A stretch of DNA of 49,333 bases from the NCBI GenBank assembly GCA_023459275.1, contig JAEWVC010000025.1:1-49333 (forward strand). Direction: 5' to 3'. Shown here piece after piece: positions 14,000 through 22,739 of the stretch. This stretch comes from Bacillota bacterium. Lineage in GTDB: Bacteria; Bacillota; Clostridia; Christensenellales; Aristaeellaceae. The stretch's first letter is position 1; each line of letters opens with the position of its first letter. A program made the position numbers and the translations under genes. Under the pieces are notes generated by a model. It did not search any database and was not told the DNA's origin. It worked only from the letters and a program-made list of their open reading frames with translations.

Positions 14000-14971
14000 A
14001 TGAAATACGCGGCCCTTGGCAATTCCGGCATCGAGGTTTCCCGCCTGTGCGCCGGCTGCATGAGCTTTGGCGACCCCGCCAGCAAAATGCACGCGTGGAC
14101 GCTGAATCCCGAGGAGAGCGAGGCGCTCATCAAACGTGCCCTCGACCTGGGCATCAACTTTTTCGACACCGCCAACACATACTCCGCCGGGACCAGCGAG
14201 GAGTACCTGGCCCGCGCGCTGAAAAAGTACGTATCCCGGGACAAGGTGGTTATCGCCACCAAGGTATACTTCAACGAAGGGCACCTGTCGAAGGCGGCGA
14301 TCCTTAGGGAGATCGACGGCTCACTGAGGCGGCTTAACACGGACTATGTCGATCTGTACATCATCCACCGCTTCGACTATAGTACACCCATGGAGGAGAC
14401 CATGGAGGCCCTTCATGGCCTGGTGAAAGCGGGCAAGGTGCGCGCGCTGGGCGCCTCCGCCATGTACGGCTACCAGTTCCACAACATGCAGATTGCGGCG
14501 GAGAAGAACGGGTGGACGAGGTTTGTTTCCATGCAGAATCACTACAACCTGCTTTACCGGGAGGACGAGCGGGAGATGATCCCCATCTGCAAGGAGCAGA
14601 ACGTCGCCCTCACGCCCTACAGCCCGCTGGCCGCCGGACGCCTTTCCCGCCTGGAATGGAAGGCCGGCACGCTCCGCAGCCAGACGGACAAGACCGCCAT
14701 TTCCAAGTACGACAGCACGCAGGAATCCGATTACGGCATCGTGCTGCGGGTGGACGAGCTTGCCAGGAAGTATGGCGCGACAATGACGCAGATTGCGCTG
14801 GCATGGCAGTTGGCCAAAGGGGTGACCGCGCCTATCCTCGGTGCGACAAAGGCGAAGTATTTCGATGACGCGGCGGGCGCGTTTGACATCGCCCTTACGG
14901 CAGAAGATATCGCGTTCCTGGAGGAATTGTACATCCCGCACAGAATCGTGGGCGCGCTTCCGAACGCGTAA
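14000..14971 (+). CDS. Aldo/keto reductase
   Basis: This 323-residue single-domain TIM barrel of the aldo-keto reductase superfamily carries out NADPH-dependent carbonyl reduction. The catalytic tetrad is visible as DTANTYSAG (Asp, Tyr), VIATKVYF (Lys) and LYIIHRFD (His). The cofactor segment near the end is TAPILGATKAKYFDDA. Its N-terminal GNSGIEVSRLCAGCMSFGDP is typical of the YajO-like branch. ATG 14000 follows AAGGAGGATACAC directly behind the dehydrogenase stop, so both come from one transcript under the MerR-type promoter. Confidence 0.93.
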   Translation: MKYAALGNSGIEVSRLCAGCMSFGDPASKMHAWTLNPEESEALIKRALDLGINFFDTANTYSAGTSEEYLARALKKYVSRDKVVIATKVYFNEGHLSKAAILREIDGSLRRLNTDYVDLYIIHRFDYSTPMEETMEALHGLVKAGKVRALGASAMYGYQFHNMQIAAEKNGWTRFVSMQNHYNLLYREDEREMIPICKEQNVALTPYSPLAAGRLSRLEWKAGTLRSQTDKTAISKYDSTQESDYGIVLRVDELARKYGATMTQIALAWQLAKGVTAPILGATKAKYFDDAAGAFDIALTAEDIAFLEELYIPHRIVGALPNA

Positions 14972-15015
14972 GCGGAACTGAAAACAAAGCGAGGTAATAG
15001 GACTGAACCACCGTA

Positions 15016-15073
15016 ACAGCAAGCGTTTTTTGCTGTACAAAAAAGCTCGCCCGATGCGGAGAGCTTTTTTGTA
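15016..15073 (+). terminator. Tandem terminator hairpins of the cupin-ADH-AKR unit
   Basis: ACAGCAA/TTGCTGT (15016-15022 with 15030-15036) is followed by a perfect 13-bp stem, TACAAAAAAGCTC (15036-15048) with GAGCTTTTTTGTA (15061-15073), which carries its own U-run. Confidence 0.8.
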
Positions 15074-15231
15074 TGCCTGCAAACAGCCTTCGAAATACCG
15101 TCTTTGCCATACCGTTTTCCGAATGGAAAGCAGCATTCCCCTTGGCGGCGCAGCGCGGGGCATGCGGGCCGCGAAGGCGTACTGCCAAAGCCCGCCTTAT
15201 AAGACAATCCGGTTGGAGAATCAAAAAAAGC

Positions 15232-15259
15232 TGGACAATCGCCTCCCCTATCCCGTCTA
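15232..15259 (+). promoter_or_regulatory. Candidate ECF-type promoter of the sigma factor gene
   Basis: TGGACA (15232-15237), a 16-base spacer, then CGTCTA (15254-15259). A CGTC -10 element is characteristic of Bacillota ECF sigma factors, which commonly transcribe their own gene. The ribosome binding site AAAGGAGGTG follows directly. Confidence 0.5.
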
Positions 15260-15280
15260 ATAAGCGAAAGGAGGTGCCTG

Positions 15281-15784
15281 ATGGAAAAGACCGAGCGTGA
15301 ACTGTGGCTCCAAGATGCCATGAACCGCTGGGAGTGCAGCCTGCTGCGCACTTGCTACGCCTATCTTGGCGATGCCGCCCTTGCGGAAGACGCGGTGCAG
15401 GAGACCTTTCTGAAGGCCTGGAAAGGTTTGGGCCGCTTTCAGGGAGCATCGGAGGAAAAAACCTGGCTGATGCGCATAGCCATCAATACCTGCAAGGATA
15501 TGCGGCGAAGCGCCTGGTTCCGGCATACCGACCGGTCTTTAACGCTTGATAACCTGCCGGAAGGCGCCGAACCTTTTACCGTAAGGGATGACACCCTGAC
15601 ACGCGCCGTAATGGCGCTGAAACCCAAACTTCGGGAGGTTGTGCTTCTGCATTGGTACCAGCAGCTTTCCGGGGATGAAACAGCCAAGGCGCTGGGGGTG
15701 CCCAGATCAACGGTTTACAACCGATTGGAAAAAGCCCGGAGACTTATGCGAAAGGAATTGGAGGTGTGGTACCGTGAGGATTGA
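15281..15784 (+). CDS. ECF-type RNA polymerase sigma factor
   Basis: This 167-residue protein has region 2 at about residues 15-80 (LRTCYAYLGDAALAEDAVQE, then TFLKAWKGLGRF) for -10 recognition. Region 4 lies at about residues 105-160 (LSGDETAKALGVPRSTVYNR) for the -35 element. It has no region 1 or 3, as usual for ECF factors. It redirects RNA polymerase in response to an envelope signal. Its stop overlaps the start of the DUF4179 gene by 11 bases, marking it as a sigma/anti-sigma pair. A candidate self-recognised promoter lies at 15232. Confidence 0.93.
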   Translation: MEKTERELWLQDAMNRWECSLLRTCYAYLGDAALAEDAVQETFLKAWKGLGRFQGASEEKTWLMRIAINTCKDMRRSAWFRHTDRSLTLDNLPEGAEPFTVRDDTLTRAVMALKPKLREVVLLHWYQQLSGDETAKALGVPRSTVYNRLEKARRLMRKELEVWYRED

Positions 15785-16943
15785 CGAGAAAGATATTCGC
15801 AGCGCCATGGACCGCCGGCTCTCCGGCCTTAACGCCTCTGCCGGACGCAGAGAGCGCATCCGGCAAAGAATCCGCAAGGAGGAGGAACCTGTTGTGAAAA
15901 AGAAAATCACGGTCGGCATGGTGCTGGTAATCGCGGCCCTGCTGGTTCTGGCGGGCGCAGCGCTGGCGGCAAGCCTCAATTTGTTTGCGTACTTTGGCAA
16001 GCAGGACGCACGGCTTGCCCAGATTGCCCCCAAGGCGTCGCTTACCACGGAAACGCCCCAAACGGTGGAAAGCACCAATCTGGGAACCACCGTTGCCGCC
16101 ATCAACAGCGCCTACTACGACGGGCAGTCGCTGCTGGTTGCCTATTCCATCGAAAACGGCACGCGCTTGGAGCGCTTTACACCTGCCCCGGAGCAGTTGG
16201 CGCAGATGACCAAACTGGACGATTTCCCGCTCTTCGAGGCGCTGAGCGAGGAGGACCGGCTGATCTTTAAGGAGTTCACCGCAGCCCAGGAAAGCGGCAC
16301 AGCCTATGGGATCACGCGCTATTCCGTTTCCCCCAGTGACCACACTGAAACGGATGACGGCATTGATCTGCCGCCGGAAACGGAGCGGCAGGAATCCACG
16401 CCGGAGGGCGGACAGTACATGCTCCGGGAATACGAAAATCCCCTGCCGGAAGAAGTGCAAAACCGGGAGAGCCTGAGCATTCAAATCCGCCTGTACCAAA
16501 GCGCAAGCTTCTTCTATTACGACGGCAAGGACTGCTACATGCTTTCTTCCGAAAGCCAGGATGCGGGAGCCATGACCGCAACGGTCCTGCGGGCCGATGC
16601 GCAAACGCGCCATTTCGTGGGCGAGGGCACTTACAGCGGCGGCAAAGTCCGTGTGGAGGCGGACGCATCCGCCGTCCATGCCCAGATCACCGTGTCCTCT
16701 GACACGGACCTGTTCACCGCCCTTCCGGAGGACAGCTGGTATATGCTTGATGTGCGCGACGCGGAAGGGAAGATGCTGCGGGTAACCGAATGCGGAGCAG
16801 ACGGTCTTCGCACCCTCCGCGCGGATCTTGAGGGAACGGGTGTTTTGCCGGATCAGCTTACGGTATCCATCCTGGTTGAATCGGAAGGTGAAGATGCCGC
16901 CGCCGCGCCAAGCGCGCCCATCATGCTGACGGCAGACAAATAG
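15774..16943 (+). CDS. DUF4179 membrane protein, likely anti-sigma factor
   Basis: This 389-residue protein has a short cytoplasmic N-terminus (about 45 residues), one membrane helix (ITVGMVLVIAALLVLAGAAL) and a large extracytoplasmic DUF4179 region with NSAYYDGQSLLVAYSI. Members encoded beside ECF factors hold the sigma factor at the membrane until a signal reaches the outer domain. GTG 15774, inside the end of the sigma gene, is taken as the start. Upstream extension would overlap the sigma gene too far. The extracellular part is acidic and its ligand is unknown. Confidence 0.85.
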   Translation: MRIDEKDIRSAMDRRLSGLNASAGRRERIRQRIRKEEEPVVKKKITVGMVLVIAALLVLAGAALAASLNLFAYFGKQDARLAQIAPKASLTTETPQTVESTNLGTTVAAINSAYYDGQSLLVAYSIENGTRLERFTPAPEQLAQMTKLDDFPLFEALSEEDRLIFKEFTAAQESGTAYGITRYSVSPSDHTETDDGIDLPPETERQESTPEGGQYMLREYENPLPEEVQNRESLSIQIRLYQSASFFYYDGKDCYMLSSESQDAGAMTATVLRADAQTRHFVGEGTYSGGKVRVEADASAVHAQITVSSDTDLFTALPEDSWYMLDVRDAEGKMLRVTECGADGLRTLRADLEGTGVLPDQLTVSILVESEGEDAAAAPSAPIMLTADK

Positions 16944-16992
16944 GCCGGATTATCTTCGGCTGGAAAGCAAAAGCCAAAACTACATGGAAACA

Positions 16993-17060
16993 GGCGCCGC
17001 TCACAGGAGCGGCGCCCCAGACCAGCAAAGAACCTGCGCTTGAAAACGCAGGTTCTTTGC
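16993..17060. terminator. Two perfect hairpins between convergent genes
   Basis: GGCGCCGCTC (16993-17002) pairs with GAGCGGCGCC (17007-17016). GCAAAGAACCTGCG (17025-17038) pairs with CGCAGGTTCTTTGC (17047-17060). They separate the DUF4179 gene from the convergent aldehyde dehydrogenase and probably stop both transcripts. Confidence 0.7.
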
Positions 17061-17149
17061 ATATATGCTATACCCCACAGGGACCGGACGCCAGCATATC
17101 CGTCTTTGCCGTCCAACCTCCCAGCCGGCTGGGTTTCCCCTGCGTCAAA

Positions 17150-18598
17150 TCACTGGATCTTTGTATCATAGTCGATATAGACGATGTGGGTGGCAAGGTA
17201 TTCCTCCAGGCCATGCTTGCCGTCCGCCCCGCCGATGCCCGACTTGCGCCACCCGGCATGGAAGCCCTGCATGCACTCAAAGTGTTCGCGGTTGACGTAG
17301 GTCTCGCCAAACTTAATCTCGTTGCAAGCCCGCATGACCACACTGTAGTTGTTGGTGAAAATGCTGCTGGTAAGCCCGAACTCGCAATCATTCGCATAAT
17401 CAATGGCCTCGTCCAGCGTCTTGAAGGTGCAGATGGGAAGCACGGGGCCAAAGATCTCCTCGTGCATGATCTTCATTTCCTGCTTGCAGTCCGCCAATAC
17501 GGTGGGCGGGTAGTAGAAGCCCTTGCCCCCTGAAACCCGCTTGCCGCCAAGAATGATCTTCGCACCCTCCGCCACGGCGCCCGCCACGGCCGCCTCCACC
17601 GCCTCAAGCTGCGCCTTGCTCACCATGGGGCCGTAATCAAGGGTATCATCCTCCAGCACATTGCCAAAGCGCGCCGCGGCCATTTTTTCGGTGACCCTCC
17701 TGATGAACTCCTCGGCAATGCTCTCCTGCACATAAACGCGCTCTGCACAATTGCAAACCTGTCCGCTGTTGATGACCCGGCTGTCGACAATGGACTTCAC
17801 GGCAATATCCAGGTCACAGTCCGCCATAACGATGGCGGGTGCTTTGCCCCCCAGTTCCAGCGAGACTTTTGTGATGTTGGGCGCCGCGGCGGCCATGATC
17901 GCCGCACCAGCGGGAACCGACCCGGTCATGCTCACCATGCCGACTTTGGGATTGGAGGCCAGCGTGTTGCCGACAACGGCCCCCGACCCGGAAATCAGGT
18001 TGAATACGCCCTTGGGCAGGCTGGACTTTGCCACCAGCTTGGCAAACTCGTAGGCGTTGTTTGGCGTTTCGGTGGACGGCTTGATCACGATGGTATTGCC
18101 GGTGACAAGCGCCGGCGCCATCTTCCTTGCGATGAGGAAAAACGGAAAGTTCCAGGGCAGGATCCCGGCGCATACCCCGATAGGCATTTTGAACAGCAGT
18201 ATATTTTCGTTGGGCCTGTCGGAGTTGATGATCTCCCCCTCGTACCTGCGGGCCCATTCCGACATGTAGTCCATGTAATCGGCGGTGAAATAGACTTCCA
18301 CGCGGGAAAGCACGATGGTCTTGCCCTGTTCCTCTGCGATGGTATGCGCAAGGAATTCGCCGTTTTCACGGATCAACGCGGCAATCTCCCGCAGATAGCC
18401 CGCACGTTCAATGGGCGGTTTCTTGGCCCATTCTTTCTGGGCGGCTTCCGCAGCGAGAACGGCATTGTCCGCATCCTCCTTCGTGGCGGCCGGAATCTTT
18501 GAGACCACCTCCTCTGTGGATGGGTTGATGACTTCGATCATACGCCTGTTTCCGTTTGGAAGGAATTCGCCGTTGATGAAAAGCTGATACTCTCTCAT
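17150..18598 (-). CDS. aldA: Lactaldehyde / glycolaldehyde dehydrogenase (AldA type)
   Basis: This 482-residue NAD-dependent aldehyde dehydrogenase oxidises L-lactaldehyde (and glycolaldehyde) to the acid, a step in fucose, rhamnose and propanediol metabolism. It shares long near-identical blocks with E. coli AldA: VINSGQVCNCAERVYVQ containing the catalytic cysteine, KVSLELGGKAPAIVM with the catalytic glutamate, GILPWNFPFFLIARKMAPAL, and GFHAGWRKSGIGGADGKHGL. ATG 18598 follows GGAGGCGGCT. It is a single-gene unit; a fucose/rhamnose pathway is not seen nearby, so it may serve general aldehyde oxidation with the ADH/AKR pair. Confidence 0.93.
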   Translation of the reverse strand: MREYQLFINGEFLPNGNRRMIEVINPSTEEVVSKIPAATKEDADNAVLAAEAAQKEWAKKPPIERAGYLREIAALIRENGEFLAHTIAEEQGKTIVLSRVEVYFTADYMDYMSEWARRYEGEIINSDRPNENILLFKMPIGVCAGILPWNFPFFLIARKMAPALVTGNTIVIKPSTETPNNAYEFAKLVAKSSLPKGVFNLISGSGAVVGNTLASNPKVGMVSMTGSVPAGAAIMAAAAPNITKVSLELGGKAPAIVMADCDLDIAVKSIVDSRVINSGQVCNCAERVYVQESIAEEFIRRVTEKMAAARFGNVLEDDTLDYGPMVSKAQLEAVEAAVAGAVAEGAKIILGGKRVSGGKGFYYPPTVLADCKQEMKIMHEEIFGPVLPICTFKTLDEAIDYANDCEFGLTSSIFTNNYSVVMRACNEIKFGETYVNREHFECMQGFHAGWRKSGIGGADGKHGLEEYLATHIVYIDYDTKIQ

Positions 18599-19045
18599 AG
18601 CCGCCTCCAACAAAACATATTATGATAGGTGCCGTTGCGGCATGCATCAACATGCCGCCGCTTCCTAATCATTCAATCATCACGCCTTCCTGCTATTATC
18701 CCTTATTGCGGCTTATCACCCTGTTTTCAAAAAGATTTAAGCATTTGCCGGTATCCTTCCATAGCGGACGGCTTCCCGAAATATGGTGTTTTCGTAAATT
18801 CATCGAATATATATGAAATAATAATGATAAGCGTCTCGGATAGATATGGAATATATTTGACAAGATGGCGAGATTTCCTTCTATCCAATATCTTCAGCAC
18901 AAATAATGCAAGGCCTGCGGGAAGAAAGCATGATTTTGTGAGACTTTTCTAAAGGTCCATGCTATAATTTCCAAGAGAGGGATCAGTGGTGCGCCGCCGG
19001 AAATTCCTCGTTCAAGGGCAGTATACCAAAAAGGAGCAGGGATTC
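18599..19045. other. Long divergent intergenic region, promoters only
   Basis: No gene is seen. It is AT-rich, with TTGACA at 18857, an exact TATAAT at 18963-18968 upstream of the phosphomutase, and a short inverted repeat around TTCATCGAATATATATGAA (about 18799). On the minus strand, TTGAAA near 18730 with AATAAG 17 bases on is a weak candidate for aldA. No -35 element fits the TATAAT well, so an activator may be needed. Confidence 0.45.
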
Positions 19046-20722
19046 ATGAATGCACAGGAGATGCTGAAGCTTTGGGCTGCTAACCCCGTTTTTGACGAAG
19101 AGACGCGCCGGGAGGTTGGCAAAATCGCGGCGGATGAACGGGAGGTCCTCAGCCGTTTCGGGCGGGAGCTTTCCTTCGGCACCGGCGGATTGCGGGGTGT
19201 GCTGGGCGCCGGCACCAACCGTATGAACCGGTACACCGTTGCCCGCGCCACCCAGGGTATCGCCGCCTATTTGAACTCCCGGGCAGGAAAAAGCGTGGCC
19301 ATCGCCTACGATTCCCGCAACGGTTCCAATGCCTTTGCCCTGGTTGCGGCGGGGGTGCTTGCCGCCAACGGCATACGGGCATACTGTTATAACCGGTTGA
19401 TGCCCACCCCCATGCTGTCCTTTGCCGTGCGCGCGCTGCACTGCGATGCTGGCATCGTTATCACGGCCAGCCACAACCCCGCGGAATATAACGGCTATAA
19501 GGTGTATGGCGCAGACGGATGCCAGATCACCGACCAGGCCGCGGCGGAAATTACCGCCTTTATCGACAAGGTTGCCTATCCGCAGCTTTCCTGGCTCGGA
19601 GAGCTGAAGGCGCGGGCATTGCATCTGCTTGAGGATGTTCCCGAGACGGTCTATCAGGCATTCCTTGATAAAACGCTTTCCTGCCGCGTGGAAAAAAGCG
19701 GCACGCCTTTTTCCATCCGCATGGTTTATACCCCTTTGCACGGCACGGGGCTGGAGCCCATCCGGGATGTTTTCAAACGTATGGGATTCCCGGGATGCGT
19801 GGAGGTCAGGGAACAGTGTGTGCCCGACGGAAATTTCCCCACCTGCCCAAAGCCCAATCCCGAACTCCGGGAGGCCCTCCGCCTTGCCATCGAGACAGCG
19901 AAAAGGGAGAACGCGGACCTGGTGACGGCCACCGATCCCGACTGCGACCGCATTGGCGTTGCCGTCCGGGACCGCGCCGGGGACTACCAGATCCTTACCG
20001 GGAATGAGGTAGGCCTGCTGCTGATGGCGTATATCCTGCGCAGCAGGCTTGAAAAGGGCACCATGCCCCTATCTCCAGTGGTCATTAAAACCATCGTTAC
20101 CAGTGACCTGGCATTCGCCGTCGCCCGGCAATACGGTGCCGAAGTGTGGGAGGTGCTGACAGGCTTCAAATACATTGGCGAGGCTATCGGCCGCATGGCG
20201 GCGGAAGGCCAGGAAGACCGTTTTGTCTTCGGCTTTGAAGAAAGCTGCGGCTACCTGGCCGGCACCCATGTGCGGGATAAGGACGGGGTGATGGCCTGCA
20301 TGCTGGTGACGGATATGGCGCAGCACTATGCCTCCCTGGGGCAAAGCCTGTTGGAGGTGCTGGAAGCGCTGTATGGCACATACGGATATATGCAGAACGT
20401 TCTGCTGAACTATGATATCCTCGATGCGCTGCCCATGCAGAAAATGCAGGCCATCATGGCCGGTCTTCGCAAGAACCCTCCCAAAACGCTGGGGGAGACC
20501 GCCGTCACATCTTCCAAGGATTATTTGGAAGGGCTTTCAGGTCTGCCTGTTTCGGATGTTCTGTCCTTCGAAAACGCCCAGGGGGACAAGGCTATTGTCC
20601 GGCCCTCCGGCACGGAACCCAAAGTCAAGGTGTACCTTTTTGCCAAGGGGCAAGGCCGGGCGGAAACGCATGCCAAGCTTGAGAAAATGACGCAACAGGC
20701 AAACGGCTGGATCGGCATATAG
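19046..20722 (+). CDS. Phospho-sugar mutase (alpha-phosphoglucomutase / phosphomannomutase family)
   Basis: This 558-residue cytosolic enzyme interconverts hexose 1- and 6-phosphates through a phosphoserine. Motifs in order are FGTGGLRGVLGAGTNRMN, the catalytic serine loop VITASHNPAEYNGYKVYG, the metal-binding ATDPDCDRIGVAV, the sugar loop FGFEESCGYL and the phosphate-binding VRPSGTEPKVKVY. All are intact, and the length fits the PgcA-like branch of Bacillota. ATG 19046 has AAGGAG nine bases upstream. It heads a run of plus-strand genes and supplies glucose 1-phosphate for envelope glycans or glycogen. Confidence 0.93.
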   Translation: MNAQEMLKLWAANPVFDEETRREVGKIAADEREVLSRFGRELSFGTGGLRGVLGAGTNRMNRYTVARATQGIAAYLNSRAGKSVAIAYDSRNGSNAFALVAAGVLAANGIRAYCYNRLMPTPMLSFAVRALHCDAGIVITASHNPAEYNGYKVYGADGCQITDQAAAEITAFIDKVAYPQLSWLGELKARALHLLEDVPETVYQAFLDKTLSCRVEKSGTPFSIRMVYTPLHGTGLEPIRDVFKRMGFPGCVEVREQCVPDGNFPTCPKPNPELREALRLAIETAKRENADLVTATDPDCDRIGVAVRDRAGDYQILTGNEVGLLLMAYILRSRLEKGTMPLSPVVIKTIVTSDLAFAVARQYGAEVWEVLTGFKYIGEAIGRMAAEGQEDRFVFGFEESCGYLAGTHVRDKDGVMACMLVTDMAQHYASLGQSLLEVLEALYGTYGYMQNVLLNYDILDALPMQKMQAIMAGLRKNPPKTLGETAVTSSKDYLEGLSGLPVSDVLSFENAQGDKAIVRPSGTEPKVKVYLFAKGQGRAETHAKLEKMTQQANGWIGI

Positions 20723-20761
20723 GAAGCGCGCAGGAAATATCCAAACATCAGGAGGTCGCCT

Positions 20762-21202
20762 ATGAATACCGTGATCCTTTACTACACCTTTGGCGGTTCC
20801 ACCAAAAAGGAAGCCGAGCGTCTGGCTGCCGAGCTCCACGCGCCCGCGTACCGGGTTCGGGAATCCCGCGGCCGCAGCCTGCTGGGGGCTTTCATCCCCG
20901 GCTGTCCCCACGCCATGCATAGGAAGGCGTCGGCCATCAAACCGCCGGATGTTGATTTCTCCGGCTTTGACAGGATCATCCTGGGTTCGCCGGTATGGGG
21001 CGGTTTCCCCGCTCCCGCCTTCAACGCCATGGCAAAGCTTTTGCCAAAGGGCAAGGAAGTGGAAGTCTTCCTCTGCTCCGGTGGCGGGGAGACGCCCAAA
21101 AGCCGGCAGGGCACCATGGCGCTGATCGAAGAGGCAGGCTGCGCCCTGATTTCCTACCGGGACGTGAAAACAGGCGTGATGCCCGCCAAAATGAAGGAAT
21201 GA
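20762..21202 (+). CDS. Flavodoxin-like protein
   Basis: This 146-residue protein begins with the FMN phosphate loop VILYYTFGGSTKKEAERLA. It continues with the flavodoxin core segment FDRIILGSPVWGGFPAPAFN and VEVFLCSGGGETPKSRQG, matching the 59- and 90-loops that flank the flavin. It should be a soluble electron carrier or small NAD(P)H:flavin-type reductase. ATG 20762 follows AGGAGGTCGCCT. It lies 40 bases behind the phosphomutase and 108 bases before the HD gene, so co-transcription is likely but not shown. Confidence 0.82.
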   Translation: MNTVILYYTFGGSTKKEAERLAAELHAPAYRVRESRGRSLLGAFIPGCPHAMHRKASAIKPPDVDFSGFDRIILGSPVWGGFPAPAFNAMAKLLPKGKEVEVFLCSGGGETPKSRQGTMALIEEAGCALISYRDVKTGVMPAKMKE

Positions 21203-21309
21203 TCCGCCCGGCCGCATAGAGAACCTCCCGTCCTGCCCAAATCAAGCAAATGCCTTTGGCGGAGCCCTCCCGCCAGGGCCTTGTTGTCGTAATTGGCATA
21301 GGAGGATTT

Positions 21310-21987
21310 ATGGACAAGACAGCATACGGGCATATTGAAAACCATATGAAAAAGTGCATGAAGGACAGTGCCCATGACAAGGAGCATATCTACCGCGTGC
21401 TGTACATGGCCCTGGATATCGCCGGCCATGAACAGAGCGTGGATATGGATGTTTTGATTGCCGCCTGCCTTCTGCACGACATTGGCCGGGAGGCCCAGCG
21501 CAAGGATCATACCGTGTGCCACGCGGAAGCCGGTAGCACGATGGCCTACGAATTTCTTTTGGAAAGCGGCTGGACGAAGGAAAAGGCGGATCATGTGCGC
21601 CGCTGCGTCCTGACCCACCGCTTCCGCAACGACAGGCCGCCGAAGACCCTGGAAGCCCGGATCCTTTTCGACGCCGACAAAATCGACGCCACCGGGGCGA
21701 CGGGCATTGCCAGAACGCTTGTCTACCAGGGGCAGGTGTCCCATCCGCTATACACGGTGGATGATGCGGGCCGCGTGTTGGACGGCAGCGGCCGGGAACC
21801 GGCCTCCTTTTTCCGGGAGTACAAGTTCAAATTGGAAAAGCTGTACGGCGTTTTCTATACGGCACGCGCGCTTGAGATCGCCCAAACACGGCGGGATGCA
21901 GCGGCTGCCTTCTACCAAAGCCTGCTTCAGGAGGCAGGGGAATGCCATGCGGAAGGCGAAAAAAGGCTGGAGGCGGCACTGCGGTAA
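21310..21987 (+). CDS. HD-domain phosphohydrolase (YedJ-like)
   Basis: This 225-residue protein carries the HD metal-binding motifs. An early histidine lies in SAHDKEHIYRVLYM, the central pair in AACLLHDIGREAQ, then VCHAEAGSTMAYEFL, and the final aspartate in ARILFDADKIDATG. Together these form a divalent-metal phosphohydrolase site. The GATGIARTLVYQG segment is typical of the YedJ/YpgQ group, which acts on nucleotides or phosphoesters. ATG 21310 follows GGAGGATTT. It is followed 36 bases on by the metallo-beta-lactamase-fold gene. Confidence 0.88.
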   Translation: MDKTAYGHIENHMKKCMKDSAHDKEHIYRVLYMALDIAGHEQSVDMDVLIAACLLHDIGREAQRKDHTVCHAEAGSTMAYEFLLESGWTKEKADHVRRCVLTHRFRNDRPPKTLEARILFDADKIDATGATGIARTLVYQGQVSHPLYTVDDAGRVLDGSGREPASFFREYKFKLEKLYGVFYTARALEIAQTRRDAAAAFYQSLLQEAGECHAEGEKRLEAALR

Positions 21988-22022
21988 CCCGGCGAAGGGC
22001 ATGCGCCCGAAAGGAAATATGG

Positions 22023-22739
22023 ATGGAAACGGCAACTGTTTTACGCATCGATTACAGCTTCGGGGGGATGCAGGATGCCATCTTTCCGGCGGTGCTTAAA
22101 GATGAAACGCATATGGTCCTGGTGGATTGCGGCTTTGTAGGCTTTCTGCCGAAAATCGAACAGGCCATGGCAGAGCAGAAGCTGGATATTAAGAGGCTGA
22201 CCCATGTGGTCATCACCCATCACGACCATGACCATATGGGTGCGCTGCGGGCCCTCAAGGATAAGTATCCCGCCGTGCGGGTGCTGGCCGGCGAGGCGGA
22301 GGAGCCCTATATCTCGGGCAGGGCCGGGTCCCTGCGCCTGCAGCAGGCCAAGGCGCGCCAGCCGCTTTTGCCGGAAGGGCAGAAAGCGTTTGGCGAGGCT
22401 TTTATACGCCTTCTGGAGAGCGTTATGCCTGTGCCGGTGGACCAAACGCTGAAGGACGGGGATGTGCTTGATTTCTGCGGCGGCGTGACCGTACTTCACA
22501 CCCCCGGCCACACGCCGGGCCATATCTCCCTGTATGTGAACGCAAAAAAACTGCTGATCGCCGGGGACGCGGCGGCCCTCGAGGATGGAAAACCCGTTAT
22601 TGCCAATCCGGCGTTCACGCTGGACATGGAAAAGGCGCAGTCCTCCATGCAAAGGATCCTTGCCTATGGCGCGCAGGAGATTCTTTTCTACCACGGAGGC
22701 CTGGTGAACGCGCGGGAACGGATATGGGAGGATGCATGA
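22023..22739 (+). CDS. Metallo-beta-lactamase-fold hydrolase
   Basis: This 238-residue hydrolase has the zinc-binding motif ITHHDHDHMGAL near residue 65, with Asp in place of the second His of the usual HxHxDH. The later metal ligands are TPGHTPGHISL and LLIAGDAA, and the last histidine LFYHGG. Such proteins hydrolyse thioesters, lactones or phosphoesters; the substrate is open. ATG 22023 is used (AAAGGAAATATGG before it). A nearby ATG at 22019 is out of frame. Its stop overlaps the next gene's start as ATGA, so both are translated together. Confidence 0.88.
   Translation: METATVLRIDYSFGGMQDAIFPAVLKDETHMVLVDCGFVGFLPKIEQAMAEQKLDIKRLTHVVITHHDHDHMGALRALKDKYPAVRVLAGEAEEPYISGRAGSLRLQQAKARQPLLPEGQKAFGEAFIRLLESVMPVPVDQTLKDGDVLDFCGGVTVLHTPGHTPGHISLYVNAKKLLIAGDAAALEDGKPVIANPAFTLDMEKAQSSMQRILAYGAQEILFYHGGLVNARERIWEDA

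Noticed and set aside
21942..22022. Upstream-extended start for the metallo-beta-lactamase-fold protein
   Set aside because: It would overlap the end of the HD gene with a basic, motif-free extension; ATG 22023 has its own ribosome binding site.
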